Positions 1 to 5,581 of a stretch of DNA of 7,203 nucleotides are shown here, in pieces; the first letter of the stretch is position 1, and every line of letters begins with the position of its first letter. The stretch is from Actinomyces sp. (lineage in GTDB: Bacteria > Actinomycetota > Acidimicrobiia > Acidimicrobiales > Aldehydirespiratoraceae): contig RFFY01000480.1 in NCBI GenBank assembly GCA_003697065.1, positions 1 to 7,203 on the forward strand, written 5' to 3'. The notes beneath the pieces are model-generated. The model was not told the DNA's origin and did not search any database. It saw nothing but the letters and a program-made list of their open reading frames with translations. The position numbers were made by a program, and so were the translations under genes.

Positions 1-1209
1 GTCATCGTGGTCGGCGCGGCCCTGCTCATGGCCGACCACCTCGCCCGCGAGGGCATCGACGGTCCCGAGATGTACGCCCTGATGCTGGTGTCGGCGGCGG
101 GGGGCGTGGTCATGGCCGGGGCCGACGACCTCGTGGTGCTCTTCCTCGGGCTCGAGACCCTCTCGATCGCCGTGTACGTCATGGTGGGCCTGCACCTGAA
201 GCGGCTCGAGTCCCTCGAGGCCGGACTCAAGTACTTCGTGATGGGCGCCTTCTCGTCGGCCTTCCTGCTCTACGGCATCGCCCTGGTCTACGGCGCCACC
301 GGGTCGACCAACCTGGTGACCATCTCGGCCTACCTGGGCAGCGTCGTGATCGCCGACGACGCCATGTTGCTGGCGGGCTTCGCCCTGCTGCTGGTCGGTT
401 TCGGCTTCAAGGTGGCGGCCGTGCCCTTCCACGCCTGGACCCCCGACGTGTACCAGGGTGCCCCCTCCCCGGTGGTCGCCTACATGGGCGGAGCGGTCAA
501 GATCGCCGCCTTCGCCGCTCTTGTGCGCACCTTCGTCGTCACCTTCACGGTCTACAGCGACGACTGGCGTCCCGCCGTGTACGCCCTCGCCGTCGCCACC
601 CTGGTCGTGGGTGCCGTGCTGGCCGTGGTCCAGGGGGACGTGAAGCGGATGCTCGCCTACTCCTCGATCGTGCACGCCGGCTTCGTCCTCGTGGCCGTCG
701 AATCCGCCGGCGACCGGGGGGTGGCGGCCGCCCTGTTCTATCTGGCCACCTACGCCGTGCTCGTCCTCGGCAGCTTCGGGATCATCACGGTGGTGTCGGG
801 TCCCGGCGACCGCGCCACCCGCCTCGCCGATCTCGACGGCCTGGCGGCCCGGCGCCCCGCCCTGGCGTTGGCGTTCACCGTCCTGCTCCTCGCCCAGGCC
901 GGCGTCCCCCTCACCAGCGGGTTCGTGGCCAAGTTCGAGGTCGTCACCGCCGCCGTCGACGCCCACTCCTACTGGCTCGCCGGAGTGGCCATGGTGGCCG
1001 CCGTCGTGGCCGCCTTCGTCTACCTGCGCATCCTGTTGTCGCTGTATCTGGGACGGCCCGCCGCCGACGCTCCGGCCATCGCCGTTCCGGGTCTGGCCGG
1101 GGCCGTCATCGCCGTCGCCGTGGCCGTGACCCTGGTGGTGGGCATGGTCCCCGGCCCCCTCCACGATCTGGCGACCGATGCCGTGCCCCGTCTGATCCTG
1201 GGCGCCTGA
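1..1209 (+). CDS. nuoN: NADH-quinone oxidoreductase subunit N, 5'-truncated by window edge
   Basis: This is an antiporter-like membrane subunit of complex I that takes part in proton translocation in the cytoplasmic membrane. The reading frame is open from base 1, so the gene begins upstream; about 400 residues are present against roughly 480-500 for the family, so probably the first two or three helices are missing. Hallmarks are present in order: the conserved helix Glu in LGLETLSIAVYV (codon 154-156), the TM7 Lys in GFGFKVAAVPFHAWTPD (409-411), a TM8-region Lys in GGAVKIAAF (499-501), a Lys in GDVKRMLAYSS (643-645), and the late-helix Lys in SGFVAKFEV (931-933). The HAWTPDVYQGAPSP loop is typical of NuoN rather than NuoL. 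It ends with TGA and is followed closely by a small membrane gene. nuoN is usually the last gene of a nuo operon, so this copy may close an upstream cluster. The family call is secure. Confidence 0.95.
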   Translation, partial: VIVVGAALLMADHLAREGIDGPEMYALMLVSAAGGVVMAGADDLVVLFLGLETLSIAVYVMVGLHLKRLESLEAGLKYFVMGAFSSAFLLYGIALVYGATGSTNLVTISAYLGSVVIADDAMLLAGFALLLVGFGFKVAAVPFHAWTPDVYQGAPSPVVAYMGGAVKIAAFAALVRTFVVTFTVYSDDWRPAVYALAVATLVVGAVLAVVQGDVKRMLAYSSIVHAGFVLVAVESAGDRGVAAALFYLATYAVLVLGSFGIITVVSGPGDRATRLADLDGLAARRPALALAFTVLLLAQAGVPLTSGFVAKFEVVTAAVDAHSYWLAGVAMVAAVVAAFVYLRILLSLYLGRPAADAPAIAVPGLAGAVIAVAVAVTLVVGMVPGPLHDLATDAVPRLILGA

Positions 1210-1218
1210 GGCCGTGGC

Positions 1219-1668
1219 GTGGGGGCGCGGCGGGATCCGGTGCCCTGGGACGAGGCGCGGGAGCTCCTCGTCATCGTCCTTGCCGCCGCCGCCCTGCTGT
1301 GGATCCTCCAGCCCGTCGTCGAGGTTCTCACCGACGGTGTCGGCTACGGCCTGACCGACGACCTCCAGGTCGCCCTGCGCCACGTCGACCCCCTCGGTGG
1401 TGCCCTGATGCTGGCGGCGGCGGTCGTGCTGGCGTCGACGCCTGCCGTCGACGTCGTGCCCCGCCTGCGGCGCGGACTCGGCGTCGTCACCGCCGTGGTC
1501 GCCGTCGCCGGGATCGTCGCCCTCGGGGTCGAACTCGTCGGCCAGTCGGCCGCCGTCGAGCCCACGACCCGGCTGCAGGCCGTCATGGCGCGTTCGGGTC
1601 CCGGTGCTCTCCTGTCGGTCACCGCCTGGTGGATGGTGGCGCGCGTCCGCGCCTTTCCCCCCGCCTGA
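1219..1668 (+). CDS. Hypothetical four-helix membrane protein
   Basis: I do not recognise this 149-residue product. It starts at GTG 1219, with a GAGG ribosome-binding site at 1208-1211 that overlaps the nuoN stop, and lies only 9 bp after nuoN, so it is probably co-transcribed with it. Hydrophobic stretches at about residues 15-37, 58-76, 86-107 and 128-144 suggest four membrane helices. The N-terminus is short and charged (MGARRDPVPWDEARE) and an acidic loop (TDGVGYGLTDDLQ) follows helix 1. There are no Cys residues and no metal or catalytic motif. Codon usage matches the neighbours. The position next to nuoN suggests a complex I-associated or assembly role, but that is only guilt by association. 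The stop codon lies inside the first copy of a 22-bp direct repeat. That it is a real gene is likely; its function is unknown. Confidence 0.7.
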   Translation: MGARRDPVPWDEARELLVIVLAAAALLWILQPVVEVLTDGVGYGLTDDLQVALRHVDPLGGALMLAAAVVLASTPAVDVVPRLRRGLGVVTAVVAVAGIVALGVELVGQSAAVEPTTRLQAVMARSGPGALLSVTAWWMVARVRAFPPA

Positions 1669-1711
1669 TCCGGGCCCCGCGTGATCCGATCCCCCCGCCT
1701 GATCCGGGCCC
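1656..1711 (+). repeat. 22-bp perfect direct repeat, two copies 34 bp apart
   Basis: Copies at 1656-1677 and 1690-1711 are identical over 22 bases. The core is CCGCCTGATCCGGGCCC preceded by a T and a C-run, and a 12-bp spacer separates the copies. The first copy contains the last codons and TGA stop of the four-helix membrane gene; the second is non-coding. The spacer also contains GATCCGATCC, a partial echo of the core. Each copy ends in a CGGGCCC palindrome-like stretch. It may be a simple local duplication or a regulatory element; nothing in the sequence decides this. Confidence 0.8.
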
Positions 1712-1766
1712 GTCATCCCGGCGTCGGGTAGTCTCATCGGGCCGGTCGCGCCCCGTGTGCCCGGCT

Positions 1767-1796
1767 TTGTCGCCCCCGAAACCCCATCGGTAGGCT
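1767..1796 (+). promoter_or_regulatory. Putative leaderless promoter of the nuoA operon
   Basis: A -35-like TTGTCG at 1767-1772 and a -10-like TAGGCT at 1791-1796 (actinobacterial TAnnnT form) are separated by 18 bp. Transcription should begin about 7-9 bases after the -10 box, at roughly 1803-1805, and the nuoA GTG is at 1805. No purine-rich ribosome-binding site lies before that GTG (CTCACCCGCC), which fits a leaderless or nearly leaderless mRNA, a common arrangement in Actinomycetota. The assignment rests on motif and spacing only. Confidence 0.5.
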
Positions 1797-1804
1797 CACC
1801 CGCC

Positions 1805-2170
1805 GTGTCGGACTTCCTCCGCAGCTATCTCGTCGTCGGTCTCTTCGGCCTCGTGGGGATCGGCCTGGTCGGCGTCTTCCTCGGCCTGGGCCGCCTCTTC
1901 CGGCCCGACCACCCGACCCCCGACAAGGTCGAGAACTACGAGTCGGGCGTCGATCCGACCGGCGACCGCTGGTCCCAGGCGAACATCCGCTACTACGTGT
2001 TCGCCCTCCTGTTCGTCTTGTTCGACGTCGAGGCCGTGTTCATCTTCCCGTGGGCGGCCCGCCTCGAGATCTACGGCGGCTTCGGCCTCGTCGAGATGGC
2101 GATCTTCATCGCCATCTTGCTGCTCGGCCTCCTGTACGCCTGGCGCAAGGGGGTCCTGAAGTGGGTCTAG
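1805..2170 (+). CDS. nuoA: NADH-quinone oxidoreductase subunit A
   Basis: This is a small three-helix membrane subunit of complex I near the quinone chamber and the junction of the two arms. It has 121 residues, close to the usual ~120. Helices lie at about 8-30, 64-84 and 95-112. The conserved loop appears as KVENYESGVDPTG (residues 41-53), followed by the signature FDVEAVFIFPWA (73-84) with its acidic D74 and E76, and E97 in the third helix. The GTG at 1805 is chosen because translation from the earlier in-frame GTG at 1757 would add a non-conserved 16-residue extension that crosses the promoter. The start has no Shine-Dalgarno sequence and coincides with the predicted transcription start. 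It is the first gene of the nuoABCDHIJKL series, and its end overlaps the nuoB start by 10 bp. Confidence 0.95.
   Translation: MSDFLRSYLVVGLFGLVGIGLVGVFLGLGRLFRPDHPTPDKVENYESGVDPTGDRWSQANIRYYVFALLFVLFDVEAVFIFPWAARLEIYGGFGLVEMAIFIAILLLGLLYAWRKGVLKWV
2147..2153 (+). promoter_or_regulatory. Ribosome-binding site of nuoB
   Basis: AAGGGGG inside the nuoA coding region ends 7 bases before GTG 2161. It decides the nuoB start, because the frame is open much further upstream but only as a shadow of nuoA. Confidence 0.7.
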
Positions 2171-2661
2171 TCGAGTCGGGCAAGGTCCCCAAGCCCCTCA
2201 CCACCCTGCTCAACATCTCGCGGCGCTACTCCCTGTGGGTCTACCAGTGGGGTCTCGCCTGCTGTGCGATCGAGATGGGCGCGGCCTTCGGGTCGCCGCG
2301 CTACGACGTGATGCGTCTGGGGGTCATCCCCCTGCCCGCCAGTCCCCGCCAGGCCGACCTGGTCGTCATCTCGGGCACGGTCACCGACAAGATGGCGCCC
2401 GCCGTCAAGCGCCTCTACGAGCAGATGCCCGAACCCAAGTACGTCATCTCCATGGGGTCCTGCGCCAACTGCGGCGGCCCCTACTGGGACTCGTACTCGG
2501 TCACCAAGGGCGTCGACCAGATCATCCCCGTCGACGTGTACGTGCCGGGATGCCCCCCGCGACCCGAGGCCCTGCTCGAAGGCATCGTCCTGCTCCAGGA
2601 CCGCATCCGCCACGAGGACATGGCCGAGCGTTGGAGAGGTGAGCCCCTTGTCGTCTCCTGA
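2161..2661 (+). CDS. nuoB: NADH-quinone oxidoreductase subunit B (N2 cluster subunit)
   Basis: This subunit binds the terminal 4Fe-4S cluster N2, which hands electrons to quinone at the interface with NuoD. It has 166 residues and starts at GTG 2161, supported by AAGGGGG 7 bases upstream; upstream in-frame codons only read through nuoA. Cluster N2 ligands are visible: the adjacent pair C34-C35 (GLACCAIEM), C101 (MGSCANCGG) and C131 (VPGCPPRPEALLEGI). An additional Cys, C104, lies three residues after C101, where the bacterial and mitochondrial sequences I recall have Ser or Gly. The YWDSYSVTKGVDQ stretch differs from the usual MFNNYAIVQGVDH and points to a divergent complex I branch. The C-terminus is short. 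The gene overlaps nuoA by 10 bp and nuoC by 14-23 bp, so translational coupling is likely. Identification is very secure. Confidence 0.97.
   Translation: MGLVESGKVPKPLTTLLNISRRYSLWVYQWGLACCAIEMGAAFGSPRYDVMRLGVIPLPASPRQADLVVISGTVTDKMAPAVKRLYEQMPEPKYVISMGSCANCGGPYWDSYSVTKGVDQIIPVDVYVPGCPPRPEALLEGIVLLQDRIRHEDMAERWRGEPLVVS
2633..2639 (+). promoter_or_regulatory. Ribosome-binding site before nuoC; favours the downstream TTG
   Basis: GGAGAGG at 2633-2639 abuts and overlaps GTG 2639, leaving too little space for that codon. It sits 8 bases before the in-frame TTG at 2648, a normal distance. The nuoC start is therefore uncertain by three codons. Confidence 0.5.
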
Positions 2662-3343
2662 CACGCCGACCGACGTCGACGAGCCCGCCGAGGCGCCCGA
2701 CGAGGTGCGCGAGGCCCTGCTGGCCCGGCTCACCGACGAACTCGGCGACGCCCTCGCGGGCCATCACCTGCGGCCCGGCGACGACCTGTGGATCCGGGTC
2801 CGTCGTGAGGCCTGGCTCGACACGGCCCGCCTCCTGCGCGACGGGCTCGGCTTCGGCTTCTTCGACTTCCTGTCGGGTATCGACTGGATGCCCTCGCCCT
2901 TCGGCCGCTCCCTCGACAGCGCCGTCGACGCCGCCCTGGGCACTGCCGACGCCACCGACGAGGGGGGTGACGAGGCGTCCGAGGCGGTCGCCACCGGCGC
3001 CAACGGCCACGCCGGGGGCGAGACCCGCTTCCAGGTGTTCGCCCGTGTGCGCGACGTCGTGTCACACCGGGCCGTCACCTGCAAGGTCGACATCCCCGAC
3101 GACGACCTCAGCGTCGACTCCTGGATCCCGGTGTACCCGGGGGCGAACTGGCACGAGCGCGAGTGCTGGGAGATGTACGGGATCACCTTCACCGGCCATC
3201 CCGATCTGCGCCACATCTACCTGCCCTCGGAGTTCGAGGGCCATCCCCTGCGCAAGGACTATCCCCTCGTGGCCCGCCTGGTGAAGCCCTGGCCCGGCAT
3301 CGTCGACGTCGAAGCCATGCCCGGCGAGGAGGAGTCGTCGTGA
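2639..3343 (+). CDS. nuoC: NADH-quinone oxidoreductase subunit C (30 kDa type)
   Basis: This is a peripheral-arm structural subunit packed against NuoD and NuoB, without cofactors. It has 234 residues if started at GTG 2639; TTG 2648 (231 residues) has better ribosome-binding-site spacing. The conserved C-terminal half is clear: WIPVYPGANWHERECWEMYG followed by ITFTGHPDLRHIYLP and FEGHPLRKDYPL (about 162-210), the signature of the 30 kDa subunit. The first ~20 residues are acidic and proline-rich. An unusual insert of about 40 Ala/Gly/Asp/Glu-rich residues (88-128) lies between DFLSGIDWMP and RFQVFARV, where relatives usually have a short turn; it is probably disordered. It is a separate gene, not fused to nuoD as in E. 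coli. Its tail codons (EEE) carry the nuoD ribosome-binding site, and its stop overlaps the nuoD start by 4 bp (GTGA). Confidence 0.94.
   Translation: MSPLSSPDTPTDVDEPAEAPDEVREALLARLTDELGDALAGHHLRPGDDLWIRVRREAWLDTARLLRDGLGFGFFDFLSGIDWMPSPFGRSLDSAVDAALGTADATDEGGDEASEAVATGANGHAGGETRFQVFARVRDVVSHRAVTCKVDIPDDDLSVDSWIPVYPGANWHERECWEMYGITFTGHPDLRHIYLPSEFEGHPLRKDYPLVARLVKPWPGIVDVEAMPGEEESS
3327..3332 (+). promoter_or_regulatory. Ribosome-binding site of nuoD
   Basis: AGGAGG within the last codons of nuoC lies 7 bases before GTG 3340. It supports that start over a longer in-frame reading that only shadows nuoC. Confidence 0.75.
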
Positions 3344-4512
3344 CCGCCATCTCCGACCGCCAGCAGCTCGCCTACATCGCGGCCCAGGCCGCCGACGCCC
3401 GGGTCAACGTCGAGATCGAGACCGAGGGCATGACCCTCAACATCGGTCCCCAGCATCCCGCCACCCACGGCACCCTCCGCATCGTGGTCAAGCTCGACGG
3501 CGAGCAGGTCATCGCCGCCGACCCGGTCATGGGCTACATGCACCGGGGCTACGAGAAGCTGACCGAGGTCCGGACCTACCCCCAGGTCACGACCCTCATC
3601 AACCGCATCGACTGGCTGGGGAGCTTCGCCAACGAGGTCCCCTTCATCCTGGCGGCCGAAAAGCTCATGGAGGTCGAGGCGCCGCCCCGGGCCCGCTGGA
3701 TCCGCACGGCCCTGTTCGAGATGAGCCGCATCGCCAACCTGGTGCTGTTCCTCGGCGACATGGCGGTGCAGGTCGGTGCCCTGACCCCGGTCTTCTACGC
3801 CTTCCGCGACCGCGAACACGTCCTCAACCAGATCGAAGCCGTCACCGGGGGGCGCTTCCACCCCAACTTCGACCGTATCGGTGGTCTCAAGGACGACCTG
3901 CCCAAGGGCTGGATCGCCGAGACCAAGCAGGCCATGGCCAAGATCCGCCGCTTCTGCGACGAGATCGACGAGCTGGTCGCCGGCAACGAGATCTTCCAGG
4001 CCCGGACCCGGGGCATCGGGGTGATCCCCGCCGACATCGGTCTGTCCTATGGCCTCAGCGGCGCCAACATCCGGGCGTCGGGGGTCGACTGGGACCTGCG
4101 CCGCGACGAGCCGTGCGGCCTCGTGCACGACGAGCTCGACTGGCGGGTCTGGACCCATCCCGACGGTGACAGCTTCGCCCGCTTCTGGGTGCGCCTCCAG
4201 GAGGTGCGTGAGGCCACCCGGATGGTCGACCAGATCCTCGACGGTCTGCCCTCGGGGCCGATCATGGCCAAGGTCCCCCGCATCATCAAGGTGCCGGCGG
4301 GCGAGGCCTACGTCGAGACCGAGAACCCCCTGGGCGCGATGGGCTACTACATCGTGTCGGCGGGCGACCTCGTGCCCTTCCGGGTGAAGATCCGCTCGGC
4401 CTCGTTCTCGAACATCTCGATCACCCCCTGGCTGCTCAAGGGCGTGTACGTGCCCGACATCATCACCATCCTCGGCAGCCTGTACTTCATCCTGGGAGAC
4501 ATCGACCGATGA
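3340..4512 (+). CDS. nuoD: NADH-quinone oxidoreductase subunit D, with altered quinone-site residues
   Basis: This is the 49 kDa-type subunit that forms most of the quinone reduction site with NuoB. It has 390 residues, starts at GTG 3340 with a strong ribosome-binding site, and ends in the family-typical ILGDIDR. The quinone-site loop GPQHPATHGTLRI is present, with H39 and H43. Position 92 is Trp (NRIDWLGSFANE) where the family has the quinone-binding Tyr (Y87 in Thermus, Y108 in bovine). The spacing to H43 is 49 residues, the same as in those proteins. Position 144 is Gln (MAVQVGALTP) where the family has Asp (Thermus D139, bovine D160), again at identical spacing (101). N88 replaces the Asp of the DR.DY motif. 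No NiFe-binding CxxC pairs exist, so this is not a hydrogenase. The gene overlaps nuoC by 4 bp and is followed by a 13-codon mini-ORF, not nuoE. The identity is certain; the catalytic consequence is inferred. Confidence 0.96.
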   Translation: MTAISDRQQLAYIAAQAADARVNVEIETEGMTLNIGPQHPATHGTLRIVVKLDGEQVIAADPVMGYMHRGYEKLTEVRTYPQVTTLINRIDWLGSFANEVPFILAAEKLMEVEAPPRARWIRTALFEMSRIANLVLFLGDMAVQVGALTPVFYAFRDREHVLNQIEAVTGGRFHPNFDRIGGLKDDLPKGWIAETKQAMAKIRRFCDEIDELVAGNEIFQARTRGIGVIPADIGLSYGLSGANIRASGVDWDLRRDEPCGLVHDELDWRVWTHPDGDSFARFWVRLQEVREATRMVDQILDGLPSGPIMAKVPRIIKVPAGEAYVETENPLGAMGYYIVSAGDLVPFRVKIRSASFSNISITPWLLKGVYVPDIITILGSLYFILGDIDR

Positions 4513-4550
4513 GCGCCCCCGTCGCCCACGCCGGGGAGGTGGCCCGGTGA
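4509..4550 (+). CDS. Possible 13-codon coupling mini-ORF at the nuoEFG-less junction
   Basis: The reading MSAPVAHAGEVAR starts at an ATG overlapping the nuoD stop (ATGA, 4509-4512). It ends at a TGA overlapping the nuoH start (GTGA, 4547-4550). A GGGAG at 4494-4498 lies 10 bases upstream. It exactly fills the gap between nuoD and nuoH and contains the nuoH ribosome-binding site. It could be a translational coupler, a remnant of a lost nuoE start, or chance. No known peptide is recognised, and whether it is translated is unknown. Confidence 0.25.
   Translation: MSAPVAHAGEVAR
4535..4539 (+). promoter_or_regulatory. Ribosome-binding site of nuoH
   Basis: GGAGG within GGGGAGGTGG lies 7 bases before GTG 4547 and fixes the nuoH start. 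Confidence 0.75.
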
Positions 4551-5572
4551 TCCTCGCCGAACTCGCCTGGTGGCAGCAGACCTCGATCCGCGTGGTGGCG
4601 GGCCTCGTGGCCGTCCTGATCCCGGCGGGGACCCTGGTGTATCTCCACCTGTTCAAGGCGGTCAGCTTCATGCAGAGCCGCCTCGGCCCCATGGAGGCCG
4701 GTCCCTACGGCTCTCTCCAGCTCCTGGCCGAGGTCGGCAAGTTCCTCCAGAAGGAGGACATCTTCCCCCGGCGTGCCGATCGCTTCGTGTTCGCGGCGGC
4801 GCCCTTCGTCGTGCTCATGTCGACCTTCCTGCTGGTCGTCGTACTGCCCGGGGGGCCCGACGCCTGGTTCGTCGACAACGACATCGGCCTCTACCTGGCT
4901 TTGTCGGTCTCGTCGGTGTCGGTCATCGGCATCCTCATGGCGGGTTGGGCGTCGGCGTCGAAGTACTCCCTGCTCGGCGGTCTGCGCGCCACCGGCCAGC
5001 TCATCGCCTACGAGCTGCCCCTGGTGCTGGCCGTCATCGGCGTGGTCATCCAGGCCGAGACCATGAACCTCCAGGGCATCGTGTTCGCCCAGGCCGACGG
5101 CGAGATCTTCGGTTGGGGCGGGATCGGCAATCCCTTCATCCTCACCCAGTTCGTGGGCTTCGTGGTGTTCATGATCGCCCTGCAGGCGGAGCTGACCCAG
5201 ACCCCCTTCGACATGCCGGTCGCCGAGTCCGAGCTCGTCACCGGTTACATGACCGAGTACTCGGGCATGCGCTTCCTGTTGTTCTTCATCGGTGAGTTCG
5301 CCACCGCCGGTGTCTTCTCCGCCCTCGCCGCCGTGCTCTTCCTCGGGGGCTGGTACGTGCCGGGGATCGATCCCTCCAGCGACGTCTTCAACGTCCTGGG
5401 GCCGATCGTGCTGCTGGTCAAGGTCGTCGTCATCTCCTTCCTCATCTTCTGGGCCCGCTTCACCTTCCCCCGCTTCCGGGAGGATCAGCTCCAGAAGCTG
5501 GCCTGGAAGGCGCTCATCCCGATCTCCTTGGCCAACATCGTCGTCACCGGCGTGCTCAAGGTCGTCGTCTGA
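4547..5572 (+). CDS. nuoH: NADH-quinone oxidoreductase subunit H, missing two conserved acidic residues
   Basis: This membrane subunit docks the peripheral arm and lines the quinone chamber and its acidic proton path (E-channel). It has 341 residues, usual for the family, with about eight helices (near 12-34, 80-101, 113-134, 155-170, 195-214, 244-267, 283-303, 321-340). Recognisable motifs are RLGPMEAGPYGSLQLLAE (45-62), GLRATGQLIAYELPL (145-159, with conserved E156), TPFDMPVAESELVTGY (219-234), TEYSGM (236-241) and FTFPRFREDQLQKLAWK (305-321). Deviations: the TM1 Glu of the usual ERK/ERR motif is L35 in HLFK, the first Glu of PFDLPEAE is V225, and the Arg of the preceding NR pair is absent (LTQTPFD). 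GPNRVGP reads GPMEAGP. The frame is intact and otherwise well conserved, so these are probably lineage features rather than decay. The start is set by GGAGG at 4535-4539. Confidence 0.96.
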   Translation: MILAELAWWQQTSIRVVAGLVAVLIPAGTLVYLHLFKAVSFMQSRLGPMEAGPYGSLQLLAEVGKFLQKEDIFPRRADRFVFAAAPFVVLMSTFLLVVVLPGGPDAWFVDNDIGLYLALSVSSVSVIGILMAGWASASKYSLLGGLRATGQLIAYELPLVLAVIGVVIQAETMNLQGIVFAQADGEIFGWGGIGNPFILTQFVGFVVFMIALQAELTQTPFDMPVAESELVTGYMTEYSGMRFLLFFIGEFATAGVFSALAAVLFLGGWYVPGIDPSSDVFNVLGPIVLLVKVVVISFLIFWARFTFPRFREDQLQKLAWKALIPISLANIVVTGVLKVVV

Positions 5573-5581
5573 GAGGCTGGT

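Noticed and set aside
1669..1766. Transcription terminator between the small membrane gene and nuoA
   Set aside because: There are only short GC-rich complementary stretches such as CCCG/CGGG at 1717-1728, with no long stem and no T-run.
1757..1804. Longer nuoA starting at GTG 1757
   Set aside because: The extra 16 residues are not NuoA-like and the region contains the promoter elements; the conserved protein fits a start at 1805.
1937..1948. Loss of the ND3-type Cys (YECG reads YESG) in NuoA as an oddity
   Set aside because: Ser at this position also occurs in bacterial NuoA such as E. coli (FESG), so it is not unusual.
3163..3339. N-terminal extension of nuoD from an upstream in-frame start
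   Set aside because: It is the shadow of the nuoC 3' end in another frame; the AGGAGG site places the start at 3340.
3340..4512. nuoD as the large subunit of a group 4 NiFe hydrogenase
   Set aside because: Neither the N-terminal nor the C-terminal CxxC needed for the NiFe site is present, and the gene ends in the NuoD-type GDIDR.
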